DNA from: Pseudomonas monsensis
GTDB taxonomy: Bacteria; Pseudomonadota; Gammaproteobacteria; Pseudomonadales; Pseudomonadaceae
NCBI RefSeq assembly: GCF_014268495.2
Contig: NZ_CP077087.1
Location: 4,545,001 to 4,609,000, forward strand
Direction: 5' to 3'
DNA length: 64,000 nucleotides
Shown here: positions 42,501-50,545 of the stretch, piece by piece
Numbering within the stretch: position 1 is the first letter of the stretch
How the letters are laid out: every line of letters starts with the position of its first letter
Notes under the pieces: generated by a model
The model's input: the letters and a program-made list of their open reading frames with translations, nothing else
What the model was told of the DNA's origin: nothing
Database searches by the model: none
Program-made: the position numbers and the translations under genes

Positions 42501-45500
42501 GGTCGAACCGGAGGTGTAAATCAGGTACGCCTGATGCTGCGGCAAGCTGATCAACGGCAGCTCGGTGGCCGGGTAGCCGGCCAGTGCCGGACTGTCTTCT
42601 TCCAGGCTCCAGCGCGCCACGCTCGGCGGCAGATCACCAAGAGCATTGAACATTGCCCGATCGCTGAGCAGCAGACCAATGCGGCTGTCTTCGATCATGT
42701 AGTGCAAACGGTCGAGCGGATATTCCGGGTCCAGCGGCACGTACGCGCCGCCGGCCTTGAGAATCGCCAGCAGGCCGACAACCATTTCCAGCGAGCGCTC
42801 CAGCGCCAGACCGACCCGCACTTGCGGACCGACGCCGCGTTCACGCAGGGCCCAGGCCAGGCGATTGGCGCGGGCGTCGAGTTCGGCGTAGCTCAGGGTC
42901 TGCCCGGCGAACGTCAGGGCCGGCGCGTCTTTACGGGCCAGCGCCTGCTCGGCGAACAGGTGATGGATGCACTGATCGAGGCGATGTTCGCCCGGCTCCG
43001 CACCGAGGCTGTCGATCAGTTGCTGTTGTTCTGGCGCCGCCAGCAGCGGCAACTCGCTGAGGCGTTGGTGCGGATCGCTGATCAGCGCTTCGAGCAGATT
43101 GCGCCAATGGCAGGCCATGCGTGCAATGGTCGGTTCATCGAACAGATCAGTGCTGTAGGTCAGGCAGCAACCGAGGCGATGGTCGAGGTCGGTGACTTCA
43201 AGGTTGAGGTCGAACTTGGTCGCCCGCGCATCGTTGGCCAGGTACTCGACGGTCATCCCGGCGAGCAGGCGGCTTTGCTGGAACTCCCAGCGCTGCACAT
43301 TGCACATGACCTGGAACAGCGGGTTGTACGCGGCGCTGCGCGGTGGCTGCTGGGCTTCGACCAGATGATCGAACGGCAGGTCCTGGTGCGACTGGCCCTC
43401 GATCACGGTATGGCGCACCTGCTCGAACAACTCACCCACCGACATCTGGCCGTCGAGCTGGCAACGCAGCACCTGGGTGTTGAGGAACGCGCCGATCAGC
43501 CCTTCGCTTTCCGGGCGGATACGGTTGGCCACCGGCGCACCGATGCGCAGGTCGGTCTGGCCACTGTAGCGGTAGAGCAAGGTGGCGAGCGCGGCGGTCA
43601 TGGTCATGAACAGGGTCAGACCGTTTTGCGCATTGAAGGCACGGACACGGGCAGCGAGATCATCACTGAGGTCGAAACGGAACAGTTCGCCCTGGTGGCT
43701 TTGCACCGGCGGACGCGGACGGTCGCCGGGCAGCTCCAGCAGCGGATGTTCGCGTCCGAGTTGCGCGGTCCAGTAGTCGAGTTGGCGCTGACGTTCACCG
43801 GACTCCAGCCAGTTGCGCTGCCAGACGCTGTAATCAAGGTACTGCACCGGCAACGGCTCCAGCGGCGAGTCGCGGTCATCGACGAACGCTTCATACAACG
43901 CGCTGAGTTCGCGGGCGAAGATGTCCATCGCCCAGCCTTCGGTGACGATGTGGTGCAGGGTCAGGACAAAGTAGTGCTCATGTTCGGCGGTCTTCACCAG
44001 ACAGGCGCGCAACAGCGGCCCGGTTTCCAGATCGAACGGCAGGTGCGCTTCGGCATCGGCCAGTTGCTGCACCTTCTGCTCACGCTGGTCAGCCGGCAGT
44101 TTCGAAAAATCCTTCCAGCCCATGCGTACGCCCGTCTCGGCATGCACCTGCTGCCGGGCCACGCCGTCGATGCTCGGGAAGGTGGTGCGCAGGGTTTCGT
44201 GGCGCAGGATCAATGCCTGCAACGCCGCCTCGAAACGCTCGACATGCAACACGCCACGCAGGCGCGCCATGCCGCCAACGTTGTACGCCGGGCTGTCCGG
44301 TTCCATCTGCCAGAGGAACCACATGCGCTGTTGCGAATAGGACAGCGGCACCGGTTGGCTGCGGTCGACTTTTGCAATCGGTGGCTGCTGGTTGGTCTTG
44401 CCGCTGGCCTGGATCAGGCGGATCTGCTCGGCAAAATCGCCAAGTTCGCTGTGTTCGAACAAGGCGCGCAGCGGCAACTCGACGTCACAGGCCTGACGGC
44501 TGCGCGAGATGATTTGCGTGGCCAGCAGCGAGTGCCCGCCGAGGGCGAAAAAGTCGTCGCGCAGACCGACTTGCGCCAGCCCCAGTACTTCGCGCCAGAT
44601 CGCGGCGATCTGTTGTTCCAGCTCAGTGACCGGCTCGACATGCTCGCGGACTTGCCACTGCGGCTCGGGCAAGGCGCGACGGTCGAGTTTGCCGCTGGGG
44701 CTCAGGGGCATTTGTTCGAGACGCATCAGTTGCGCCGGAACCATGTATTCCGGCAGCTCGGCGGCCAATGCGGTGTTCAGACGGGCGATCAGTGCGTCCT
44801 GATCTTCGCTGCCATCGGCGGCAGTGAAATAGCCGATCAGTTGCGCGCCGGCAGCGGTTTCACGCACCAGCACCACGGCTTGGGCAACGCCTTCCTGAGC
44901 CAGCAGGCGCGCTTCGATTTCTTCCGGCTCGACACGGAAGCCACGCAGTTTGACCTGCTGATCGAGACGACCGAGGTATTCGATCACACCGTCCGAGGTC
45001 CACCGTGCGCGGTCACCGGTGCGGTACAAACGCGCGCCCTGCTCACCCAGCGGATCGACCACGAAACGCTCGGCAGTCAGCGCCGGGCGACCAAGGTAAC
45101 CGCGAGCGAGACCGATGCCGCTGATGCACAGTTCACCCGGCACCCCGGCCGGCACCGGATTGAGATCGGCGTCGAGTACGCGGCAGATCACGTTGCCCAA
45201 CGGCCGGCCGATCGGCGAACGCTCGCCATCAGCCGCTGTGCAGTGCCAGTGGGTGACATTGATCGCGGTTTCGGTCGGGCCATAACGGTTGTGCAATTGC
45301 ACCGCCGGCAGTTGCGCCAACACGCGGTTGCGCAGTTCTGGCGGCAGCGCTTCACCACCGGAGAACAGCCGACGCAGGCTGGTGCATTCGGCGCTGAGCG
45401 GTTCGTCGATGAACAGCGAAAGCAGCGGCGGCACGAAGTGCAACGTCGTCACGCCATATTGCTGAACCAGTTGGGCGATGCGATGCGGATCGCGGTGCTC

Positions 45501-48500
45501 GCCCGGCGCGGCAATCAACAGCCGCGCGCCGGTGATCAGCGGCCAGAAGCACTCCCACACCGACACGTCGAAACTGATCGGGGCCTTTTGCATCAGCACG
45601 TCGGTTTCATCGAGGCCGTAGGTGCTTTGCATCCATTGCAGACGTTCGGCCAAGGCGGCGTGAGTGTTGCCGACGCCCTTCGGTTGGCCGGTGGAACCCG
45701 AGGTATAAATCACGTAGGCGAGGTTGTCGCCGTGCAGGTGCAGACCCGGCGCCTGACTCGGCCAGTTTTCCAGGTGCAGCGCGTCCATCGCGATCACACT
45801 GACGCCGTCGCGGGCCGGCAGACGGTCGAGCAATGCGGTCTGGGTCAGCAGCAGTTCGACACCGCTGTCGCTGAGCATGTAGGCCAGACGCTCGGCCGGG
45901 TAATCCGGGTCCAGCGGGACATAGGCACCGCCGGCCTTGAGAATCGCCAGCAGGCCGATCAGCAGTTGCGGTGAACGCTCGGCAGCAATCGCCACACATA
46001 CGTCCGGGCCGACCCCTTTGTCGCGCAGGTAATGCGCGAGGCGGTTGGCCTGGGCGTGCAATTCGGCGAAATCGAGACTGCCGCCGTCCCACACCAGCGC
46101 AGTGCGTTCCGGGGTCTGCCGCGCCTGATCGTTGAGCCGCTCCGGCAGCCATTGTGGCGCCGGGGAGCATGGCGCGACGCTCCATGCCTGTTGCTGTTCG
46201 TGCTCGCACGGCGTGAGCAATTGCAGGTCGCCGATCGCCTGTTGCGGCTGCTCGCAGACGGCGCGCAGCAGGTTGCTGAAGTGTTCGGCCAGACGCTCGA
46301 TGGTCGCCGCTTCGAACAACTCGTCGGCGTAGTCGAAGGACAAAGTCAGGCGCCCGTTGCGATCCTCTTCGCTGTGCAGTTGCAGGTCGAACTTGGCCTC
46401 GCGGCTGTGCCACGGCAATTCTTCGGCGAGCAGCCCCGGCAAGCGTTTCAGCGCGCCGAGATCGCGTTGCTGGTGGTTGAACATCACCTGGAACAGGCCG
46501 TGTTCGCGAGCCTGCGGGAAGGCTTCGAGCAGTTGTTCGAACGGCAAGTCCTGATGGGCTTGAGCGCCGAGCGTGGCCTCGCGGGTCTGCGTCAGTAACT
46601 CGACAAACGACAGGTGCGAATCGACCTCGGCACGCAGCACCTGGGTGTTGATGAAGAAGCCGATCAGGCCTTGGGTTTCCAGGCGCGGACGGTTGGCATT
46701 GGGCACGCCGATGCGAATGTCGCGCTGACCGCTGTAGCGGTGCAGCAGGCTCTGCAAGGCCGCGAGCAACAGCATGAACGGCGTCGATTGGTGGGCCTGG
46801 GCGGTCTGTTTGATCGCATCGCTGAGGCTGACGCCGAGGCGCACGCTGTGGCGGGCGGCGCTGTGCAATTGTCTGGCCGAGCGAGGATGATCGGTGGCCA
46901 GTTCCAGCACCGGTTGTTCGTCGCCCAGTTGTGCTTTCCAGTACGCCAGTTGTCGCTCGCCCTCGCCTTGCGCCAGCCATTGGCGCTGCCAGTTGCCGTA
47001 GTCGGCGTATTGGGTCGGCAGCGGCGCAAGGTCGGCGCGCTGGCCTTGGGTGGCAGCAGCGTACAGGCGCGAGAACTCGTCGATCAGCAGGTTCAGCGAC
47101 CAGCCGTCGGCGATGATGTGGTGCAGCGTCACCAGCAGTTGATGATCTTCGTCGCCGAGCCGCACCAGCGTCACCCACAGCAGCGGGCCTTTTTCCAGGT
47201 CGAACCGGGTGCGCGCTGCGTCTTCACGGATCTGTTGCGCGCGGGCTTCACGCTCGTGGGCTGGCAGGTCGCTGATGTCGATCAATTGCAGATTGAATTC
47301 AGTCGCCGCCTCGACCTGTTGCAGGGCCACGCCGTCGCGTTCGAAAAAGCGCGTGCGCAGCGATTCGTGGCGTTCGATCAGTTGCTGGAAGCTGGCGCGC
47401 ACGGCGTCCTGGTCCAGTTCGCCGCGCAGACGCAGGGCACCGGGAATGTTGTAGGCGCTGCTGTGCGGGTCGAGCTGCCAAGTGATCCACAGACGGTTTT
47501 GTGCCAGGGATTGCGCGATTGGCTCGCTGCGCGAGAGCGTGTTGATTTGCCCTTGAGCGCTGCCGCCGTCCTGTTGCTGTTGCGCCACGGCGGCGGCAAA
47601 TGCGCACAGGGTCGGCGCCTCGAACAGCAAGCGCAGATTCAGCTCCAGCGACAGCGCTTCACGCACCCGGGCAATCACTTGCGTGGCGGCGATGGAATTA
47701 CCGCCGAGCAGGAAAAAGTGGTCGTCGGCGTTGACCTGTTGCACGTTGAGCTGCTCGGCCCAGATCCTGCCGATCAGGGCTTCGAGTTCGTTGGTTTGCA
47801 CGGCTGATTCGACGCTGGAGGCGTGCGCGGACGGGAACAGCGCATAGCTGTCGAGGCTGCCGTCGGCCAGACGATTGCGGCAGGCGGAACGTTGCAGCTT
47901 GCCGCTGGAGGTCTTCGGCAAGGCGCCCGGATTGAGCAGCACCACCACGCTCGGCGCTTCCTGATAAGCCTCGGCCACCGCTTGGCGAATGGCTTTGATC
48001 AGCGCTTCGGGCGGGAGAATTTTCTGCACGCTGCGGCTGATTTCCGCGGCGATGCCGATGCCTTCCTCGCCGTCCTGAGAAACCGCAAATGCCGCGACCC
48101 GGCCCTTGCGCACCACCTCGACTTCGCGCTCGATGGTTTGCTCGATGTCCTGCGGATACAGGTTGTGACCGCGCACGATGAGCATGTCTTTCAGACGCCC
48201 GGTGATGAACAGTTCACCATCGCGAACGAAGCCCAGATCGCCGGTGCGCAGCCAGGTCTGGCCGGCGTGCTGGACGAAAGTCCTGGCGCTGGCTTCGGGG
48301 TTGCGCCAGTAACCGCGGGCGATGCTCGGGCCCGCAGCCCAGACTTCGCCGACGGCGTTGTCAGCCAGCTCCTGTAGCGTGACCGGGTCGGCGATCAGCA
48401 CCGCGTGCTCTGGCTGACTGATGCCGCAACTCATGATCGGGCTGCCGTCGCCCGGCTCGGCGCGGTTTTGCGCCAATGCCTGATCGTCCACGCGCAGCGC

Positions 48501-49526
48501 CGGAATGCCGGTGCCACGCGCAGTACCGGCCACGAACAGCGTCGCTTCGGCCAAACCGTAAGAAGCCATGAAACTGTCTTCGCTGAAGCCACACGCGGTG
48601 AACTTCTCGGCGAAGCGTTCAAGGGTGTCGAGACGGATCGGTTCCGAGCCGGAATAGGCCACGCGCCAGCGGCTCAGGTCGAGCCGCTCCAGTGCCGATT
48701 CGCTGACCCGTTCGCTGCACAAGCGGTAAGCGAAATCCGGTCCGCCGCTGATGGTGCCGCCGTATTGGCTGATCGCTTCGAGCCAGCGCAATGGTCGGCC
48801 GAGGAAGTACGCCGGCGACATCAGAATGCACGGCACACCGCTGAAAATCGGCTGGAGCAGACCGCCGATCAGGCCCATATCGTGGTACAGCGGCAACCAG
48901 CTGACGATCACATCGTCGGGGTTCACGTCGATGCCGAAGCCGTGGCGAATCAGCAATTCGTTGGCAACCAGATTGCCGTGGCTGACCTGCACGCCTTTGG
49001 GCAGCGCGGTGGAACCGGAGGTGTACTGCAGGAAAGCGATGTGCTCTGGCGGCAGCGTCGGTTCAACCCAACGCTCGGCCAGTGCGCTGTCGAGGGTGTC
49101 GACGCACAACAGCGGCGGCGCGCCGTCGATCTGCTGCAAGGCATCGCGCAGGTCGGCGCTGGTCAGCAGCAAACGCGGCTCGGCGTCGGCAATGATCGAC
49201 AGCAGACGCTCTTGATGGTGGCGACGCGTCGACTCCGGCGGATAGGCCGGGACCGCAATCACTCCGGCGTACAGGCAACCAAAGAACGCCGCAACGTAGT
49301 CCGGGCCGCTGGGGAACAGCAGCACCGCGCGATCGCCGAATTCGGCTTCAGCCTGGAGCGCGGCCGCGATGCTGCGGGCGCGCTGATCGAGTTCGCGATA
49401 GCTGAGTACCACAGCCTGCTCTGGGTTTTCAGCGAGAAAACGCAAGGCCAGTTGATCCGGCGTCAGGGCCGCGCGGCGCTGGAGGGCTTGGACCAGGGTG
49501 CTGGGGAGTTCGAACGCGTCGGTCAT
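36528..49526 (-). CDS. pvdL: pyoverdine chromophore NRPS PvdL
   Basis: A 4332-residue synthetase that starts pyoverdine assembly. Domains in order: fatty acyl-AMP ligase (about 1-570, YTSGSTALPKG near 168), carrier (GGNSI near 610), condensation (HHIIADGW near 808), adenylation 1 (TSGSTGQPKG near 1272), carrier (GGHSL near 1663), condensation (HHIVTEGW near 1865), adenylation 2 (TSGSTGKPKG near 2339), carrier (GGDSI near 2738), epimerase (HHLVVDGV near 2914), condensation (HHILIDAW near 3388), adenylation 3 (TSGSTGLPKG near 3878), carrier (GGHSL near 4265). No thioesterase. As in P. aeruginosa PvdL (similar length), it should load a fatty acid, then L-Glu, D-Tyr and Dab; the monomers are taken from the family. 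Ribosome binding site AGGAAACCTC. Confidence 0.96.
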   Translation of the reverse strand: MTDAFELPSTLVQALQRRAALTPDQLALRFLAENPEQAVVLSYRELDQRARSIAAALQAEAEFGDRAVLLFPSGPDYVAAFFGCLYAGVIAVPAYPPESTRRHHQERLLSIIADAEPRLLLTSADLRDALQQIDGAPPLLCVDTLDSALAERWVEPTLPPEHIAFLQYTSGSTALPKGVQVSHGNLVANELLIRHGFGIDVNPDDVIVSWLPLYHDMGLIGGLLQPIFSGVPCILMSPAYFLGRPLRWLEAISQYGGTISGGPDFAYRLCSERVSESALERLDLSRWRVAYSGSEPIRLDTLERFAEKFTACGFSEDSFMASYGLAEATLFVAGTARGTGIPALRVDDQALAQNRAEPGDGSPIMSCGISQPEHAVLIADPVTLQELADNAVGEVWAAGPSIARGYWRNPEASARTFVQHAGQTWLRTGDLGFVRDGELFITGRLKDMLIVRGHNLYPQDIEQTIEREVEVVRKGRVAAFAVSQDGEEGIGIAAEISRSVQKILPPEALIKAIRQAVAEAYQEAPSVVVLLNPGALPKTSSGKLQRSACRNRLADGSLDSYALFPSAHASSVESAVQTNELEALIGRIWAEQLNVQQVNADDHFFLLGGNSIAATQVIARVREALSLELNLRLLFEAPTLCAFAAAVAQQQQDGGSAQGQINTLSRSEPIAQSLAQNRLWITWQLDPHSSAYNIPGALRLRGELDQDAVRASFQQLIERHESLRTRFFERDGVALQQVEAATEFNLQLIDISDLPAHEREARAQQIREDAARTRFDLEKGPLLWVTLVRLGDEDHQLLVTLHHIIADGWSLNLLIDEFSRLYAAATQGQRADLAPLPTQYADYGNWQRQWLAQGEGERQLAYWKAQLGDEQPVLELATDHPRSARQLHSAARHSVRLGVSLSDAIKQTAQAHQSTPFMLLLAALQSLLHRYSGQRDIRIGVPNANRPRLETQGLIGFFINTQVLRAEVDSHLSFVELLTQTREATLGAQAHQDLPFEQLLEAFPQAREHGLFQVMFNHQQRDLGALKRLPGLLAEELPWHSREAKFDLQLHSEEDRNGRLTLSFDYADELFEAATIERLAEHFSNLLRAVCEQPQQAIGDLQLLTPCEHEQQQAWSVAPCSPAPQWLPERLNDQARQTPERTALVWDGGSLDFAELHAQANRLAHYLRDKGVGPDVCVAIAAERSPQLLIGLLAILKAGGAYVPLDPDYPAERLAYMLSDSGVELLLTQTALLDRLPARDGVSVIAMDALHLENWPSQAPGLHLHGDNLAYVIYTSGSTGQPKGVGNTHAALAERLQWMQSTYGLDETDVLMQKAPISFDVSVWECFWPLITGARLLIAAPGEHRDPHRIAQLVQQYGVTTLHFVPPLLSLFIDEPLSAECTSLRRLFSGGEALPPELRNRVLAQLPAVQLHNRYGPTETAINVTHWHCTAADGERSPIGRPLGNVICRVLDADLNPVPAGVPGELCISGIGLARGYLGRPALTAERFVVDPLGEQGARLYRTGDRARWTSDGVIEYLGRLDQQVKLRGFRVEPEEIEARLLAQEGVAQAVVLVRETAAGAQLIGYFTAADGSEDQDALIARLNTALAAELPEYMVPAQLMRLEQMPLSPSGKLDRRALPEPQWQVREHVEPVTELEQQIAAIWREVLGLAQVGLRDDFFALGGHSLLATQIISRSRQACDVELPLRALFEHSELGDFAEQIRLIQASGKTNQQPPIAKVDRSQPVPLSYSQQRMWFLWQMEPDSPAYNVGGMARLRGVLHVERFEAALQALILRHETLRTTFPSIDGVARQQVHAETGVRMGWKDFSKLPADQREQKVQQLADAEAHLPFDLETGPLLRACLVKTAEHEHYFVLTLHHIVTEGWAMDIFARELSALYEAFVDDRDSPLEPLPVQYLDYSVWQRNWLESGERQRQLDYWTAQLGREHPLLELPGDRPRPPVQSHQGELFRFDLSDDLAARVRAFNAQNGLTLFMTMTAALATLLYRYSGQTDLRIGAPVANRIRPESEGLIGAFLNTQVLRCQLDGQMSVGELFEQVRHTVIEGQSHQDLPFDHLVEAQQPPRSAAYNPLFQVMCNVQRWEFQQSRLLAGMTVEYLANDARATKFDLNLEVTDLDHRLGCCLTYSTDLFDEPTIARMACHWRNLLEALISDPHQRLSELPLLAAPEQQQLIDSLGAEPGEHRLDQCIHHLFAEQALARKDAPALTFAGQTLSYAELDARANRLAWALRERGVGPQVRVGLALERSLEMVVGLLAILKAGGAYVPLDPEYPLDRLHYMIEDSRIGLLLSDRAMFNALGDLPPSVARWSLEEDSPALAGYPATELPLISLPQHQAYLIYTSGSTGKPKGVVVSHGEIAMHCQAVITRFGMRPDDCELHFYSINFDAATERLLVPLLSGAQVVLRAQGQWDAEEICGLIRRHKINVLGFTPSYGSQLAQFLATQNQTLPVRMIITGGEALTGEHLQRIRAAFKPSLFFNAYGPTETVVMPLASLAPEVLEEGAGSVPIGSVIGDRLAYILDADLALVPQGATGELFVGGAGLAQGYHDRPGITAERFVADPFAANGGRMYRTGDLVRQRADGLVEYLGRIDHQVKIRGFRIELGEIETRLLDHASIREAVVLALDAPSGKQLVAYLVSEVAEQGEVQQAELRDALKAHLKAQLPDYMVPTHLILLARMPLTANGKLDRRALPAPDPELNRQDYVAPSNELEQALAQIWCEVLNVKQVGLNDNFFELGGDSILSIQVVSRARQQGIHFSPRDLFQHQTVQTLAGVASRSEQVTAEQGLVSGDSALTPIQHWFFDTEIPERQHWNQALLLEPSVALEPQRLEQALLAVIEQHDALRLRFTQANDQWQATHQPVSDANVLWQVRVPAMEQCQALYADAQRSLELQHGPLLRALLVDGPEGQQRLFIAIHHLVVDGVSWRVLLDDLQTVYRQLDAEQAVKLPAKTSAFKDWTARLQAYAGSESLREELNWWQTQLAGPSADLPCENPQGGRQNRHAQTVSVHLDAERTQQLLQQAPRAYRTQVNDLLLTALARVLCRWSGQPSALIQLEGHGRETLFDEIDLTRTVGWFTSAYPLRLTPHNIEEAAGQGASIKAIKEQLRAVPHKGLGYGVLRYLADDLSQRSMAALPNAPVTFNYLGQFDQSFGSDALFRPLDEPVGAAHDPQAPLPNELSIDSQVYGGELLLRWTFSAERYDAQTIVDLADAYLGELQSLIAHCLQDTAGGLTPSDFPLAKLTQAQLDALPVPAAHIEDVYPLTPMQEGMLLHTLLEPGTGLYYMQDRYRINSELDPERFAQAWQAVVARHEALRASFCWNVGEDMLQVIHSPGRTPIEYLDWSTVAEDEQEPKLQALLKSERETGFDLLNQAPFHLRLIKVGAARYWFMMSNHHILIDAWCRSLLMNDFFEIYTALGEGREAQLSVPPRYRDYIGWLQRQSLAEARQWWQQNLQGFERTTPIPSDRPFLREHAGESGGMIVGDCYTRLKVEDGARLRELAQAHQLTVNTFAQAAWALVLRRLSGDRDVLFGVTVAGRPVDMPEMQRTVGLFINSIALRVKMPEDDQRSSVRQWLSALLDSNMQLREYEYLPLVNIQEQSELPKGQPLFDSLFVFENAPVEVSVLDRAQSLNATSDSGRTHTNFPLTAVCYPGDDLGLHLSYDQRYFDESTIERMLGEFKRLLLALVDGFHGDMAELPLLGREEQDFLLHGCNQSAHDYPLEQSYVALFEAQVAAHPQRIAATCLDQQLSYAELNHNANRLGHALVAAGLQMDQPVALLAERNLDLLGMIIGSFKAGGGYLPLDPGLPGQRLQRILELSRAPVLVCSAACQAQAQALLDEFSCANRPRLLVWETLQAQTTSVENPGIHSGPDNLAYVIYTSGSTGLPKGVMVEQRGMLNNQLSKRPYLDLSDADVIAQTASQSFDISVWQFLAAPLFGARVDIVPNTIAHDPQGLLVHVQAQGITVLESVPSLIQGMLASERLSLDGLRWMLPTGEAMPPELAHQWLLRYPQIGLVNAYGPAECSDDVAFFRVDLASTRGSYLPIGTPTDNNLLYLVDGALELVPLGAVGELCVAGTGVGRGYVSDPLRTAPVFVPNPFGAPGERLYRTGDLARRRSDGVLEYVGRVDHQVKIRGYRIELGEIEARLHEQPEVRDAAVGVQEGVNGKHLVGYLVAADSALNPSERLERIKQRLRSELPEYMVPLHWLWLDQLPHNANGKLDRKALPALEIGQLQSADYLAPRNELEQTLADIWAEVLKVDKVGVRDNFFELGGHSLLATQIASRVQKTLQRDVPLRAMFECSTVQELAEYIEGLAASDITEDKVDRLNDLMAELEGL

Positions 49527-49679
49527 GAGGTTTCCTGCCTGAAGTCGGCTTGCTAGTGGAATCGGGTTGCTGCGTCACGCCCCTTCAAGGGCATGCAGGG
49601 CGCGGTCTGTGCCGACCACGCAAGGCTTGGGAATGCTGGCTGGCCGGGGCTATGCAGCCGGAGCCATTCACCAATGAGA

Positions 49680-49703
49680 ACGGATGACGTCTGGAAATAA
49701 TTA
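49680..49703 (-). promoter_or_regulatory. PvdS iron-starvation box of pvdL (imperfect)
   Basis: On the minus strand, CTAATT (TAATT at 49699-49703), 16 bp, then CGT (49680-49682). One swap from TAAAT, but spacing and the CGT element match the other PvdS boxes here. It lies about 155 bp before the pvdL start. Confidence 0.6.
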
Positions 49704-49792
49704 GTCAGCGGGCGGGAGCGCCAACAGGGCTGGGGTGTGGCGGCGTGTCGCAGTTCTCAGAACGCACCTTTGTGGCGCATTACTTCTCCTTC

Positions 49793-49825
49793 TCAATTGA
49801 CAATCATTATCATTCAACATAATTT
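49793..49825 (+). promoter_or_regulatory. pvdS promoter overlapped by a Fur box
   Basis: TTGACA (49797-49802) and TAATTT (49820-49825) are 17 bp apart. GACAATCATTATC (49799-49811) matches the right part of the 19-bp Fur consensus at 12 of 13 positions and covers the -35 element and spacer. Iron-loaded Fur would block pvdS here. The rest of the 49527-49894 gap contains only the pvdL promoter. Confidence 0.85.
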
Positions 49826-49894
49826 GTCGCTCGATGTGTAGGACGGCCCCTCCCCCAGCCGTCCCACTAACCTATTGGCAGCAAGGTGATTTCC

Positions 49895-50449
49895 ATGACG
49901 GAACAAGTATCCACAAGCAGGTGCGATTCACCGCTACTTCAGGCCTTTGTCGACAATCGACTGATTCTGGTCAAAATCGCCGCCCGCATTACCGGGTGCC
50001 GGTCGCGTGCCGAAGACGTGGTGCAGGATGCGTTTTTCCGACTGCAATCGGCGCCACCGATCACGTCCTCGATCAAGGCTCAACTGAGTTATCTGTTCCA
50101 GATCGTGCGCAACCTCGCCATTGATCACTACCGCAAACAAGCGCTGGAGCAGAAGTATTCGGGCCCCGAAGAGGAAGGGTTGAATGTGGTCATTCAGGGC
50201 GCTTCGCCAGAAACCTCACACATCAACTTCTCGACCCTGGAACACATTGCCGACGCGCTGACCGAGCTGCCCAGCCGCACCCGTTATGCGTTCGAGATGT
50301 ACCGCCTGCACGGCGTGCCGCAAAAGGACATCGCCAAGGAACTCGGCGTCTCGCCGACCCTGGTCAACTTCATGATTCGTGATGCCCTGGTGCACTGCCG
50401 CAAGGTGTCGGGCAGTCGTGGGGATGCGGCATCGTTGGGTCGTCGCTAA
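49895..50449 (+). CDS. pvdS: iron-starvation sigma factor PvdS
   Basis: A 184-residue ECF sigma factor nearly identical to P. aeruginosa PvdS over most of its length: region 2 (about residues 20-85, SRAEDVVQDAFFRLQSAP and YLFQIVRNLAIDHYRKQALE) and region 4 (about 115-170, LPSRTRYAFEMYRLHGVPQKDIAKELGVSPTLVNFMIRDAL). It directs RNA polymerase to iron-starvation boxes before pvdH, mbtH, pvdL and the acetylase gene in this window. The ATG at 49895 follows AAGG with good spacing; a GTG nine bases upstream is in frame but less likely. Fur controls it. Confidence 0.96.
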   Translation: MTEQVSTSRCDSPLLQAFVDNRLILVKIAARITGCRSRAEDVVQDAFFRLQSAPPITSSIKAQLSYLFQIVRNLAIDHYRKQALEQKYSGPEEEGLNVVIQGASPETSHINFSTLEHIADALTELPSRTRYAFEMYRLHGVPQKDIAKELGVSPTLVNFMIRDALVHCRKVSGSRGDAASLGRR

Positions 50450-50466
50450 GCCCGGCTCGCGGCCAA

Positions 50467-50541
50467 GAAAGATCGCAGCCTTCGACAGCTCCTGCAGAGG
50501 AATACGTTTCATGCAGGAACTGCCGAAGGCTGCGATCTTTT
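50467..50541. repeat. long inverted repeat between pvdS and the acetylase gene
   Basis: Arms GATCGCAGCCTTCGACAGCT... (from about 50471) and ...GCCGAAGGCTGCGATC (to about 50537) are nearly perfect, with CTGCA/TGCAG closest to the loop and AAA/TTT on the outside. I recognise it as a repeat common in P. fluorescens-group genomes. It sits between two convergent genes and looks able to terminate in both directions. Confidence 0.82.
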
Positions 50542-50545
50542 GCTT

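Noticed and set aside
36492..49556. Very long plus-strand open frames (one of 1267 and one of 1869 codons) opposite pvdL
   Set aside because: They are antisense frames opened by the strong third-position GC bias of pvdL. The minus strand encodes a complete, recognisable NRPS, and the plus-strand products have repetitive Arg/Gln/His/Ala composition without domains.
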